NCBI GenBank assembly: GCA_020633845.1
Contig: JACKCW010000001.1
Coordinates: 124,001-188,000 of the forward strand
Direction: 5' to 3'
DNA length: 64,000 nt
From: Caryophanales bacterium
Lineage (GTDB): Bacteria; Bacillota_I; Bacilli_A; Izemoplasmatales; UBA1188
The notes beneath the pieces are model-generated. The model did no database searches and was not told the DNA's origin. It saw only the letters and a program-made list of their open reading frames with translations. A program made the position numbers and the translations under genes. The stretch's first letter is position 1. Each line of letters opens with the position of its first letter. Below are positions 16,107 to 24,677 of this stretch, in pieces.

Positions 16107-16415
16107 TTATTTCCCGTTTTTGATTTCTTCCAGTAATTCTTTTACTTCTTTTTCTCCGGAAATAAACAATTCCGCTTCTTCCGGATCAAGAACTCTAAGC
16201 AGTGTAACAAGTTCGCCAAAGTGAGTTTTTTCTTCGTCTCTGATATCGGCAATAACCTTTTTCGCAATCTCGTTATCGGTAGCCTGGACATGAGCGTCAT
16301 AAAGATAAATGGCTTCAAGTTCTCCCGCAATATCAAGCCTAATAGCCTGAATTAATTCTTCTTTTGTGAGCTTTCTTTCGACGTTGCCGGCGAAAGGGTT
16401 GGCAAATGACGGCAT
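16107..16415 (-). CDS. Encapsulated-ferritin-like protein
   Basis: A 102-residue two-helix protein. The ferroxidase-type residues are clear: ELEAIYLYDAH (first helix, around residues 32-42) and RDEEKTHFGEL (second helix, around 58-68), matching the E...E-x-x-H set of encapsulin-associated ferritins. Such proteins assemble as decamers and oxidise iron inside an encapsulin shell. The acidic tail may carry the cargo signal. No encapsulin gene is found beside it, so either the shell is elsewhere or this acts alone. GGAGG lies 8 nt before the ATG. Confidence 0.7.
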   Translation of the reverse strand: MPSFANPFAGNVERKLTKEELIQAIRLDIAGELEAIYLYDAHVQATDNEIAKKVIADIRDEEKTHFGELVTLLRVLDPEEAELFISGEKEVKELLEEIKNGK

Positions 16416-16451
16416 AACTTAATCCTCCTTTTTAATGTATCTTCTGTTTAA

Positions 16452-16480
16452 ATTATAACGGATAACTATCGTTCGCTCAA
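16452..16480 (-). promoter_or_regulatory. Promoter of the ferritin-like gene
   Basis: On the minus strand, TTGAGC (16475-16480), a 17-bp spacer and TATAAT (16452-16457). Confidence 0.75.
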
Positions 16481-16498
16481 GCAATATGAAATACTGGG

Positions 16499-17362
16499 TT
16501 AGAAAAGAGTTAACTGAGAGTCTTTCTTCGGGTATTGTCTAAGATGAGAAAATATTTGGTCATTGTTTATAACAATACCGGCTTTTATACCTTCTTCTTT
16601 TACTATTTTAGAGAGGAAAGAATCATTGTCACTTAATACCTCGTATGAGTTCCCGTATTTTCTTATGTATTTTTCTTTAAGAGACGGGAAGTGCTCATCT
16701 AGTTTCTTATAGAAGTATTCTCTATCTCCTTCTCTTAAAGTGACGCCGGCGCCGAAGTAGATGATTCCGTATACTTTGGCTTTGATGCAATAGTCTAAAA
16801 GACCTCTGATGTTTTCTTCCGTATCATTGATAAAAGGAAGGATTGGAGAAATCCATACTACCGTTTCAATTCCTTCTTCGTTCAATTTTTTTAAAGTTTC
16901 AAACCTTTCTTTAGTGGTAGAGACATTTGGTTCTAGTATTTTGCATAAATCTTCATCATATGTGGTTAGAGTCATTTGAATAATGACTTTAGAATGGGAG
17001 TTTATTCTTTTTAAAACATCTAAGTCCTTAAGCACCAAAGAAGACTTGGTTTGAAGAGTAACACCAAAATGGTATTTATCGATTATCTCGAGGCATTTTC
17101 TGGTATATCCGATATTCTTTTCAATTGGGGCATAAGGGTCGCTCATCGAGCCGGTCCCAATCATGCATTTGTTTCTTTTCTTTTTTAAGGCTTCTTCTAA
17201 AAGTTCCGGAGCATTTTCTTTTACTTCCATGTCCGTGAATTCGTGGTCTATGTGGTAGCATTTGCTTCTGGAATCGCAATAAATACAGCCATGAGTACAG
17301 CCTCTGTATATATTCATTCCGTTTGATGTAGATAAAAGACCTTTGACTTTTGTATAGTGCAT
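16499..17362 (-). CDS. SPL-like radical SAM protein
   Basis: A 287-residue protein with the iron-sulfur motif C-T-H-G-C-I-Y-C (around residue 23, CxxxCxYC) in NIYRGCTHGCIYCDSRS, and GTGSMSDPYAPIEK, both typical of the spore-photoproduct-lyase-like Rv2578c branch of radical SAM proteins. The true reaction is unknown. The ATG at 17362 has AGGA 9 nt upstream, better than the upstream in-frame start at 17401. It is monocistronic by its neighbours, downstream of a terminator and ahead of a convergent-free gap. Confidence 0.75.
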   Translation of the reverse strand: MHYTKVKGLLSTSNGMNIYRGCTHGCIYCDSRSKCYHIDHEFTDMEVKENAPELLEEALKKKRNKCMIGTGSMSDPYAPIEKNIGYTRKCLEIIDKYHFGVTLQTKSSLVLKDLDVLKRINSHSKVIIQMTLTTYDEDLCKILEPNVSTTKERFETLKKLNEEGIETVVWISPILPFINDTEENIRGLLDYCIKAKVYGIIYFGAGVTLREGDREYFYKKLDEHFPSLKEKYIRKYGNSYEVLSDNDSFLSKIVKEEGIKAGIVINNDQIFSHLRQYPKKDSQLTLF

Positions 17363-17423
17363 AATAAATATCCTTATTATAATTTTAGCGGAATAACCCA
17401 ATAAAGAAAAATAAATATAAAAT

Positions 17424-17447
17424 TAAAACCCGTCTTAGGCGGGTTTT
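17424..17447 (-). terminator. Terminator of the lipoprotein gene
   Basis: AAAACCCGTC / GGCGGGTTTT hairpin right after the lipoprotein stop. Confidence 0.75.
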
Positions 17448-17460
17448 AATAATTATTTAG

Positions 17461-19044
17461 TTATTCGTTTTCTGTGAACACAACACTTTCAATGCTTCCG
17501 GAATTAAAAGTTATTGTGTAATAGCCATCGCTTACGGTAATGGTATAGACGCCTTCAGATTCTGTTAAATCTCCGTTAGCGTAAGAATTTATACTTATAT
17601 AGCCATCGTATATGGTATAAGTCGCAAGCGTTGCTTCATCTCCTGCTTTAGAAATATAAAGAGCGTAGAGTAAAGAAGATGATGACGGATCAGAATAATA
17701 ATATGGTTCTTCTGGATTATAAATAGTGGCTTTCGCCTCATCTAAAACCGAGGATGATTGAAGACTAAAACAAGTATCTCCGTAAAGATAGAAATAATAA
17801 TCGTTAAAGAAATCTGTGAGAAGAATTATGTTGGAATCAAAAGAGTCTTTTGTATATCCGCAAACATAGTATGTTTTTGAAGCGTATGTCGTGTCTCCCA
17901 CAAGATAATACAAAGTGTCGTCATCGACTATGGATATTTCTATTCCTTGGCTATTTGTATATACCGCTTCTATTTCAGAGGAAGAATAGTCTCCCCAGTA
18001 AATACTTTCAACTGCGAGTGTATCTAGGTTGATCATTCTGGTCGCTTTTACCGGAATTTCATCGTTTGAATAGGTTTGAATCGCAGCTACAGAATCATTA
18101 ATACTCACAAGATCAGCCTTTTCATAATTATATGAAACCTTGTTAAGATCGGAATAAATCTTTATAAAGCTATCTCCGGAAGTATATTCCGTATAGTAAA
18201 AATCAAAGTAATAATCTCCAACTTTAAAATTTAACGTTTTGTCTTCTGGATAAGTCAGAATTGTTTTATCTCCGTCTTTTTCGTATGTGCCAAAATAAAT
18301 TACTGTATAAATTACGTCCGAGGCCATAATCTTACCCACAAAATAAGCGTCGCTCGAATTAGCGCTCATCACAAGCTCTGTGTTGATTGTGTCTAAATCA
18401 TAAACGCTTGAACCGTCTAGATAATACTTGTTCCCGCCAAATATATATTTAATATTGGATGTTGTATATCCGGTTAACTCTATACTGTCTTCAAGAGAAT
18501 CAACCGATAAAATGGCATTTTCGCTTGAACCCTCAACCGATAGAATGACGCTGTTGCCTTGCCAAGGATGGAAGGTGGCTGATTTATCGCCTACAAGAGC
18601 GGTTCCGTCTATGTTAAGTGTTATATTGGTTGTGTTATTGCCGCTAGCAAGAGTGTATTCCCCGGCATAGAATTCGTATCCAAAAATAAAATCTTCAATA
18701 TTGTCGTTAATATAAACCGGAGAAAAGGTTTGATCATCATTTAAAGAGCCGGTAAAATATAATTCATTAACATAAGAGAATTTATATACAGAATCGGTTA
18801 ACTGGCTTAATGTAAAATAATGTGAATCGCCAATTGCCACATTATTTTGTTTAAAAGTAACGGATGCCGACATATATTCCATATTGACGGTTATCTCATA
18901 TTCATAGGAAACAGAGTCTATGCTAAATGAATAATAATACGGGACAGGGACTTCTTCCGTTGTTTTTGTGCATCCGCCTAGTGTAAAGCCAAAAAGCACT
19001 AATAAGACCATCGAGAACAAGTATAACAATGAACTTTTTTTCAT
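17461..19044 (-). CDS. Large lipoprotein of unknown function
   Basis: A 527-residue lipoprotein. The signal peptide MKKSSLLYLFSMVLLVLFGF ends in the lipobox L-G-G-C (Cys around residue 25), so the protein is anchored outside the membrane. The mature part is Tyr/Ser/Asp-rich beta sheet with recurring units such as YYFYLYGDTCFSL and KYYLDGSSVYDL, suggesting internal repeats of a beta-sandwich. I recognise no family. The start at 19044 has GGAGG 5 nt upstream; the upstream in-frame ATG at 19086 is less likely. Confidence 0.7.
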   Translation of the reverse strand: MKKSSLLYLFSMVLLVLFGFTLGGCTKTTEEVPVPYYYSFSIDSVSYEYEITVNMEYMSASVTFKQNNVAIGDSHYFTLSQLTDSVYKFSYVNELYFTGSLNDDQTFSPVYINDNIEDFIFGYEFYAGEYTLASGNNTTNITLNIDGTALVGDKSATFHPWQGNSVILSVEGSSENAILSVDSLEDSIELTGYTTSNIKYIFGGNKYYLDGSSVYDLDTINTELVMSANSSDAYFVGKIMASDVIYTVIYFGTYEKDGDKTILTYPEDKTLNFKVGDYYFDFYYTEYTSGDSFIKIYSDLNKVSYNYEKADLVSINDSVAAIQTYSNDEIPVKATRMINLDTLAVESIYWGDYSSSEIEAVYTNSQGIEISIVDDDTLYYLVGDTTYASKTYYVCGYTKDSFDSNIILLTDFFNDYYFYLYGDTCFSLQSSSVLDEAKATIYNPEEPYYYSDPSSSSLLYALYISKAGDEATLATYTIYDGYISINSYANGDLTESEGVYTITVSDGYYTITFNSGSIESVVFTENE

Positions 19045-19093
19045 AACTTCCTCCGTTTTTAGTGTTATTTTATTATGTGAATTCATTATGTGA

Positions 19094-19102
19094 ATTATAA
19101 CA
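19094..19102 (-). promoter_or_regulatory. Extended -10 element of the lipoprotein gene
   Basis: TG-T-TATAAT on the minus strand, 50 bp before the start codon. No good -35 is visible; a short direct repeat (TTATGTGAATT) lies downstream. Confidence 0.4.
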
Positions 19103-19232
19103 TTTTACAAAGTAAAAAGCCACAATAAAAAAGCGAGTGTCAAATTGCATAGGCACTGTGCACTTTTTTTACATATCATATTCATTTCTATTATCAATTA
19201 TTGAAGACAAACGGAATAGCAGATACTGTTTA

Positions 19233-19241
19233 TGGTATAAT
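19233..19241 (+). promoter_or_regulatory. Extended -10 element of the acetyltransferase gene
   Basis: TGGTATAAT, 44 bp before the start codon; the -35 region is poor. Confidence 0.5.
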
Positions 19242-19284
19242 TTAGGCAATAAAACTTATGAATATAGATAAAAGAGAGGCGGCT

Positions 19285-19794
19285 ATGATTATTGAAACCG
19301 AAAGATTAATTCTAAGAGAAATGAATCAAGAAGATTTTTCTTCTCTTTCTAGAATTATGCAAGATAGTGATACTATGTATGCCTATGAGTGGCCTTTTAC
19401 GGATGAAGAAGTTGAATCCTGGCTCAATAAACAAATGAAAAACTATGAAATATATGGTTATGGGCTTTGGGCCGTTATCTTAAAAGAAACAAGTGAAATG
19501 ATCGGACAATGCGGTCTAACTCGGCAAAAAATAAATGATAGAGTTGTTCTTGAAATCGGATATCTTTTTCAAAAAGAGTTTTGGCATAAAGGATATGCAA
19601 CAGAAGCCGCGATAGCTTGTAAAGACTATGCCTTTAATAAATTAAATGCCAAAGAAGTTTATTCAATTATAAGAGAAACAAATACAGCCTCAATTAATGT
19701 AGCCAAAAGAAACGGCATGATTCTTAAAGAAAGATTCATTAAACACTATCGCGGTGTTGATATGCCTCATGTTGTGTTTTGTGTAGAAAAATAA
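19285..19794 (+). CDS. GNAT acetyltransferase (RimJ/RimL type)
   Basis: A 169-residue protein beginning MIIETERLILREMNQEDF, the RimJ/RimL opening. EIGYLFQKEFWHKGYATEAA (about residues 92-111) provides the acetyl-CoA pyrophosphate loop, here Q/K-x-x-x-x-K-G-Y-A, and SINVAKRNGM is the usual C-terminal motif. It transfers an acetyl group to an amine, often on a protein N-terminus. The ATG at 19285 has GAGAGG 5 nt upstream; an in-frame ATG at 19258 lacks a site. Confidence 0.85.
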   Translation: MIIETERLILREMNQEDFSSLSRIMQDSDTMYAYEWPFTDEEVESWLNKQMKNYEIYGYGLWAVILKETSEMIGQCGLTRQKINDRVVLEIGYLFQKEFWHKGYATEAAIACKDYAFNKLNAKEVYSIIRETNTASINVAKRNGMILKERFIKHYRGVDMPHVVFCVEK

Positions 19795-19795
19795 A

Positions 19796-20152
19796 TTATA
19801 TCTTAATTGAATTGATTTTATCCTTTACGGTTGAGTATTCGCACATAGAAACTAATTGATTCAATCTATGCTTTGTTAATAAAAAATATGCCCTACTATT
19901 TTCATCTTTATTTATAATTAATATCGGCAAATTCATAATGTGGCCTTTTTGAATATTGTTAATATTCTTCCAAGGTACAGTATATTTTGCCTTTCCATAA
20001 AACAGCCAAGTTATGCCATTTTCATCTACAACTACTTTTCCAGATATAAATGAGGATGTGAAAAGGAACACTATTAATGTGGCAATAATTAAAGCAAGTG
20101 TAACAAGACAAATCCAGAAGGTTGTTTTATTATCCGGATATATTAAAACCAA
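19796..20152 (-). CDS. Small membrane protein with a PH-like cytosolic domain
   Basis: A 118-residue protein with one or two N-terminal membrane segments (about 10-35), then a soluble part (VVVDENGITWLFYGKAKYTV, then PWKNINNIQKG) like bacterial PH-type domains. Its pattern resembles the broken gene at 24244-24665. It overlaps the end of the upstream gene, so it is probably coupled. The start is a TTG and uncertain. A role as an immunity protein for nearby RHS toxins is inference. Confidence 0.5.
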   Translation of the reverse strand: MVLIYPDNKTTFWICLVTLALIIATLIVFLFTSSFISGKVVVDENGITWLFYGKAKYTVPWKNINNIQKGHIMNLPILIINKDENSRAYFLLTKHRLNQLVSMCEYSTVKDKINSIKI

Positions 20153-20568
20153 AACATAAAAATCACAAAAAATAGAAGGATATAAAATAGTGGTCCTCCT
20201 TTAAAGAACACAATCTTTTTGAGAGGTTTTTTTTGCGGCTTATTATATTCGTTTTTAGTCTCTTCTTCTATGGCGCTTTCTTTCTTGTCTTTAAAAAGAT
20301 CCAAGAAGAATATATCGAGAATAATCCATGCAATCGCATAGTCTATCAAAAATCTTATAACCAAATAGTCTTGTAGATTAGCTAAATATGTTACTAGGGT
20401 AATCAAAAGTATGGCAGCAAAAGCCGTTAGTGCCGCATATATAATATGTTCAAAAAAGTTTCTGCTAGAGAAAGAATTTTGGTTTCTTTCTTTGAAGTAA
20501 TAAATTATAAAAGCAATTATGGGCCCAAATAGTGGGATAAGCATTAAAATCTTATATAGCCTTTTCAC
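20143..20568 (-). CDS. Small membrane protein, three to four helices
   Basis: A 141-residue protein with hydrophobic segments near residues 6-24, 42-63, 70-90 and the last 20 residues, separated by a charged loop (KDKKESAIEEETKNEYNKPQ). No family is recognised. I prefer the GTG at 20568 because AGGTGAGG lies just upstream; a GTG at 20580 overlaps that site. It is followed by the PH-like protein with a 10-bp overlap. Confidence 0.5.
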   Translation of the reverse strand: MKRLYKILMLIPLFGPIIAFIIYYFKERNQNSFSSRNFFEHIIYAALTAFAAILLITLVTYLANLQDYLVIRFLIDYAIAWIILDIFFLDLFKDKKESAIEEETKNEYNKPQKKPLKKIVFFKGGPLFYILLFFVIFMFWF

Positions 20569-20665
20569 TAAGCGCCTCACCTTTTAGAAGTATACTACTG
20601 ATCAGTTAAAATTCTTTTTATCTCTTTGCGCGAGAGAAATTTTTGTTTCTGTAAATCAATTATAG

Positions 20666-21958
20666 TTAAGAATCAATAAGTTTTGCGTCCAGTCTGTCAG
20701 CCATAAACTCAATATAATCGTCGTCTTTATACTCTTTGGGTAATCCGTTTTCAAAGTCATACTCAAGACTGATGGTAAAGCCGTAAATTGATACTAGAGA
20801 TTTTTTTGCGTTTATTATTTTTCCTCTCAATTTGTAATGAAACCATCCTTTTTCTTTTTTTATTAATGGATGTTTATCTTTTTCTTCATTGATTTTCTTT
20901 ATTTGGATACCTTTGTAACAAAAACAAAAAATAGTTGTGACTTCCATGCCGATTTTAGTTTTTTTGTTAAGCGGAAGCGGTAGAGATATGCACATACAAC
21001 GCAGGTCATATTTTCCGTCTGTAATAATGTAATCTGCGTAATTGGAATCGTGTTCTGAAATTTTCTTTACAGTCATCCTTTCTCCAAAATTTAACCCATT
21101 ATTGTAATGGCGATAATTTGTTTGGGCTTTTTCATCTATTATTTTTATATTGATTTTCCCGGATTCTATGGATTCTCTCAACCAGTTTGCTGCATATTTG
21201 ACTTTTGAATCATATCGTCTGTCTGCACATTCAAATTCTTTTTCATAGTTTCCTACAGTATATCCTTGAGCATAATAATCATCAATAATTATAATGATTA
21301 ATTTTTCGTAGCAACTCCACCTTATTCCTATTCCTGTATTTTCATTTTCCCATTCCATATAGTTCTCGCTGTGCGATTTTAAATTAAAATGATAAGGTAT
21401 TGAGTATGTATTTTCAATAAATGAAAATTGCTTTTTTATATAGCGATATGTAACTATTCGCCCTTCTTTCTTGTATAAGAGTAGTAAGCTGACTAATATT
21501 AATATAAGGAGCGCAATAAGAGATATATAAGATAGAATCTTAATAAAAAGAATAAAAGATTCGTTGTTTACAACATTAAATCTAATTAATATTTTAGAAG
21601 TTCCACATAAGATAAAAGAAATAAAAACCGCAAAAACAAAAAATATGTAAGCATATTTGAATACCTTAGAAACTTTGGTTTTATTGCTAGAAAGAGAATT
21701 TTCTTTTTGTTCTTTATCGCTTTCCACTTCTTCTTTTTGGGAATTTTTCTTTTCTATTTTTACAACGAGCATAATAACCAATAAAACAATAGGGAATAGT
21801 ATAAAACTAATCCCGTTCATTAAGTCTCTGGCCAATAATTGCTGTATGTTGTTAGAATCGATGACCCAAAGCGAAAAATCAAATAAAAAACAGGCAGCAA
21901 AAAAGATTAAAGATAGAAAAGTAAATATTGCCGCAAAGAATTTAAATGCGTTTTTCAT
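20666..21958 (-). CDS. Membrane protein, full-length copy of a duplicated pair
   Basis: A 430-residue protein with four membrane helices in the first 175 residues and a soluble C-terminal domain (about 180-430). It is clearly paralogous to the shorter protein at 22642-23430, sharing ILIRFNVVNNESFILF, YIKKQFSF and AANWLRESIESGK. The function is unknown. GGAG precedes the ATG, and the upstream terminator and leader are also duplicated. It may be an immunity or envelope protein; the neighbourhood holds RHS toxin ends. Confidence 0.6.
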   Translation of the reverse strand: MKNAFKFFAAIFTFLSLIFFAACFLFDFSLWVIDSNNIQQLLARDLMNGISFILFPIVLLVIMLVVKIEKKNSQKEEVESDKEQKENSLSSNKTKVSKVFKYAYIFFVFAVFISFILCGTSKILIRFNVVNNESFILFIKILSYISLIALLILILVSLLLLYKKEGRIVTYRYIKKQFSFIENTYSIPYHFNLKSHSENYMEWENENTGIGIRWSCYEKLIIIIIDDYYAQGYTVGNYEKEFECADRRYDSKVKYAANWLRESIESGKINIKIIDEKAQTNYRHYNNGLNFGERMTVKKISEHDSNYADYIITDGKYDLRCMCISLPLPLNKKTKIGMEVTTIFCFCYKGIQIKKINEEKDKHPLIKKEKGWFHYKLRGKIINAKKSLVSIYGFTISLEYDFENGLPKEYKDDDYIEFMADRLDAKLIDS

Positions 21959-22029
21959 GTCTTTTCTCCTTTTATGTATTTGTTCGTCTATAGAATCGTG
22001 TCTTTATAGATATATTTTATCATGTAAAA

Positions 22030-22064
22030 CAAAAAGAGTTCGTCAAAATGACGAACTCTTTTTT
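22030..22064 (-). terminator. Terminator upstream of the 430-residue gene
   Basis: AAAAAGAGTTCGTC-AAAAT-GACGAACTCTTTTTT, a 14-bp stem that ends the preceding minus-strand operon (22119-23430). A near-identical copy lies at 23494-23525. Confidence 0.85.
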
Positions 22065-22118
22065 ATATAACAAATAATTATTTATATTTCCTCAATAATT
22101 AATATTCACATTCTGCAT

Positions 22119-22628
22119 CTAAATCAACCAATGCTGATTTGGATCCATTTTTAACAGATTATTTTTGCCAATTATTTCAATATTTTTGTTTTTTATTATT
22201 TCCTCTAGCTCTTTTGATACCGCTATAATTATTGGCCTACCGTCTTTATTTTGAGTTTTGTTTGTTTCTGAAAATAATTTTTCTTTATCTTGTTCTTCGT
22301 TTGTAATAAATCTATACGAAATTGTCACTCCTCTATAGACTTCCGCAGCCACCACGTCAACTCTTATTACTTCTCTCCACAATACGCTTGCAACAACACC
22401 GGCGAGATTTTTAATGATTATATCGCCTTTGTTTATTTCACACCATTGTACAGAAAACAATGAATTGAAGAAAAAGAAAAGAGTAACAATGTGATAAAAA
22501 AGAGATCCATAAAAAAGGTTTATATTCAGAAAAAAAGACACCACTGAAAAAATAATATTTAATAATAAGAATATAGAAGTAAGGATAACTCCTCCTATAA
22601 AATATTTGTCTGGTTTTATTATCAGCAT
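22119..22628 (-). CDS. Membrane protein with PH-like domain
   Basis: A 169-residue protein with two membrane helices (about 10-32 and 38-58), then a soluble part with WCEINKGDIIIKNLAG and VLWREVIRVDVVA, the strand-turn-strand and W-x-x-I pattern of small PH-like domains also seen at 19796-20152. No specific family. GGTGG precedes the ATG. It lies 13 bp after the truncated paralogue and shares its terminator, so the two form an operon. Confidence 0.5.
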   Translation of the reverse strand: MLIIKPDKYFIGGVILTSIFLLLNIIFSVVSFFLNINLFYGSLFYHIVTLFFFFNSLFSVQWCEINKGDIIIKNLAGVVASVLWREVIRVDVVAAEVYRGVTISYRFITNEEQDKEKLFSETNKTQNKDGRPIIIAVSKELEEIIKNKNIEIIGKNNLLKMDPNQHWLI

Positions 22629-22641
22629 TTTATTCCACCCA

Positions 22642-23430
22642 TTATTTTATTTTAATCTTCCCAGATTCTATGGATTCTCTCAACCAGTTTGCAGCAAATT
22701 TTACCTTTGAACTATATCTTGTGTCTATGCAGTTAAATTCTTCTTCATATTCTTTAACCAAATACCCTGGATTGTTGTAGTGGTCGACCTTTATTTTAAA
22801 TACCTTATTAAAGACGTCCCATTTGATAATTATTTCGATTGTATCATTTTTCCAAGATAGCATATTATAGTCATATACCCTTGCCTTGTTGTGAAACGGA
22901 ATTGAGTAAGTTTTTTGGATAAATGAAAACTGTTTTTTTATGTAGTTGTTTGATACTGCATGTCCCTCTTTTTTGTATAGAAGCAAAATACCAACCAATA
23001 TTAATATAAGGGCCGCAATAAGAGCTACATAAGACAGAATATCTGTAAAAATAATAAAAGATTCGTTGTTTACAACATTATATCTAATTAAAATTCTCAG
23101 GATTCCGTATATGATAAAAGAAACAAGAACCAAAAGAGAAAGAAATATATAAACATATTTGAATGTCTTTTTGGCCTTCTCTTTATTGTTAGAGCGATCT
23201 TCTTCTTTTCCTGAATTGTTTTTTTGTTTTTTTAATATAATTGCAACAACTATTATAACTATGGGAAATAATATAAAACCAATATCGCCCATAACTGATT
23301 CTGCCGTTATTAATTGCTCTCCGAGGGGAACATTAAATGAAATCAGTAAATTAATTACAGCATAGATAGAAAAAAATAGTAAGAACAAAGCAATCAGTAT
23401 TATCGCGAAATATTTAGATGCTTTTTTCAT
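22642..23430 (-). CDS. Truncated paralogue of the 430-residue membrane protein
   Basis: A 262-residue protein that matches the first ~265 residues of the protein at 20666-21958 (four helices, then KKQFSFIQKTYSIPF and AANWLRESIESGKIK). The stop comes exactly where the longer copy continues, so about 165 C-terminal residues are missing. GAGGA precedes the ATG. It may still fold as a membrane domain or may be a decaying duplicate. Confidence 0.6.
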   Translation of the reverse strand: MKKASKYFAIILIALFLLFFSIYAVINLLISFNVPLGEQLITAESVMGDIGFILFPIVIIVVAIILKKQKNNSGKEEDRSNNKEKAKKTFKYVYIFLSLLVLVSFIIYGILRILIRYNVVNNESFIIFTDILSYVALIAALILILVGILLLYKKEGHAVSNNYIKKQFSFIQKTYSIPFHNKARVYDYNMLSWKNDTIEIIIKWDVFNKVFKIKVDHYNNPGYLVKEYEEEFNCIDTRYSSKVKFAANWLRESIESGKIKIK

Positions 23431-23493
23431 ATCTTCCTCTTTTTTGTGTTTCTATAAAACATGTCTTTATAGATATATTTTATCACCTAAAAC

Positions 23494-23525
23494 AAAAAGA
23501 GTTCGTCAAAATGACAAACTCTTTT
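23494..23525 (-). terminator. Duplicated terminator
   Basis: AAAAAGAGTTCGTC-AAAAT-GACAAACTCTTTT. It differs from the copy at 22030-22064 by one base in the stem and is preceded by the same leader sequence (TCTTTATAGATATATTTTATCA). Confidence 0.8.
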
Positions 23526-23546
23526 CTGTAAAAAATAATTTAATAA

Positions 23547-24191
23547 TTAATCATACTGCGTTACTATTGTTTCTTTTTTGGTGTCAGGATCATAAAAGAT
23601 ATAGTCGATGCTGTTAACAAATACATCATCAACATCTGCTGTTTGCATTTTAAATACAAGGGGTTTTCCATCTATTATTGGCCACTCCGGTTCCTGAAGC
23701 CATTTTGGATATATTTTATCCTTTTTAAATTCTTCTTTTATTCTGGCTTTGCACCATTTTATTTTTTCTTTTTTATTTATGTCTTCCGGAGCCTTTTTTA
23801 GTAGTTCTTCTATATAATTTTCATCCATTTGCAGCCAGGAGGGGCAAATATCATAAAACATGTTATACATAATAATATCAGCGTTTCTAGAAGTAAACTT
23901 TATTTTTTTTAGTGTAAGGTATATCTTACACACGCTGAAAATAGTTGCTCTAATCGCAAGCGAATCTAGCCTCGCTTTCTTTAACTGATTTAAATCGGGC
24001 TCAAAATAACTCCTGAGCGAATAGAGAGGTTCTCTTTTTTTAGCAATCATATCTTTGATTGTCGGGTCGCTTGTATATATACCCCAAAAACTATATACAT
24101 CCATTTCTCCCTCGACAAATTTTTTAATTGTCTGAGTGGCCTGTTCTTTTCTTTCTTTTTTATCCTTGATTGCTTGAATTAATGATTTCAT
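23547..24191 (-). CDS. Hypothetical cytosolic protein, immunity candidate
   Basis: A 214-residue soluble protein, helical in its first 130 residues (DVYSFWGIYTSDPTIKDMI), with a C-terminal strand-rich end EPEWPIIDGKPLVFKMQ that recalls the opening motif of DUF1963/YwqG-type proteins. No confident family. GGAG precedes the ATG. It follows an RHS toxin end and its broken partner, which is where immunity genes are found; the role is inference. Confidence 0.5.
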   Translation of the reverse strand: MKSLIQAIKDKKERKEQATQTIKKFVEGEMDVYSFWGIYTSDPTIKDMIAKKREPLYSLRSYFEPDLNQLKKARLDSLAIRATIFSVCKIYLTLKKIKFTSRNADIIMYNMFYDICPSWLQMDENYIEELLKKAPEDINKKEKIKWCKARIKEEFKKDKIYPKWLQEPEWPIIDGKPLVFKMQTADVDDVFVNSIDYIFYDPDTKKETIVTQYD

Positions 24192-24243
24192 TAGAAATCT
24201 CCGTTTATATAATAGTTCCCCATCACATTTTTATTTTAAGGGA

Positions 24244-24665
24244 TTATATTTTGTCTTTTATTTCGCCTTCTGGACATACTTTTAATATTTTGTTCTTCTG
24301 CTTTTTCATGATATGAAAATAATATCTTTCTCCGCTGTCTTCAAAATTAAAAACTAAAGAAGTCCTGCAAATGGGCATCAGTCTAACACTTTTGATTTCG
24401 CTCCAGGCTATTTTCCCAATACACTTTTTCCCTTTTTTCCATTTTATTTCCTTCTCGTCAACATATATTACAATTCTTAAAATCCAGCAAAGAAAAATAA
24501 GATAATTATTGAAACGCCTATTAAAAGAAAATTATTGAACCAGTTTGCCCCATATTGAATTAATATTATATCCGTTATAAAGATAGGAGCAGTTATTAAT
24601 ATTAAAGCGAAGATTAGAGTAATTATTAGGTATAAATTTTTTACAAATTTATTTTTTATTTTCAA
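24244..24665 (-). pseudogene. Frameshifted membrane/PH-like protein
   Basis: The front part (24477-24665, TTG start with GGAG) encodes two membrane helices and ends FFFAGF-stop. One base out of frame the sequence goes on without interruption as RIVIYVDEKEIKWKKGKK ... WSEIKSVRLM to a stop at 24244, like the PH-like tail of the protein at 19796-20152. A single-base frameshift near 24480 breaks what was a ~140-residue gene, placed right after an RHS toxin end as an immunity gene would be. Confidence 0.6.
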
Positions 24666-24677
24666 AAATCTCCTTTT

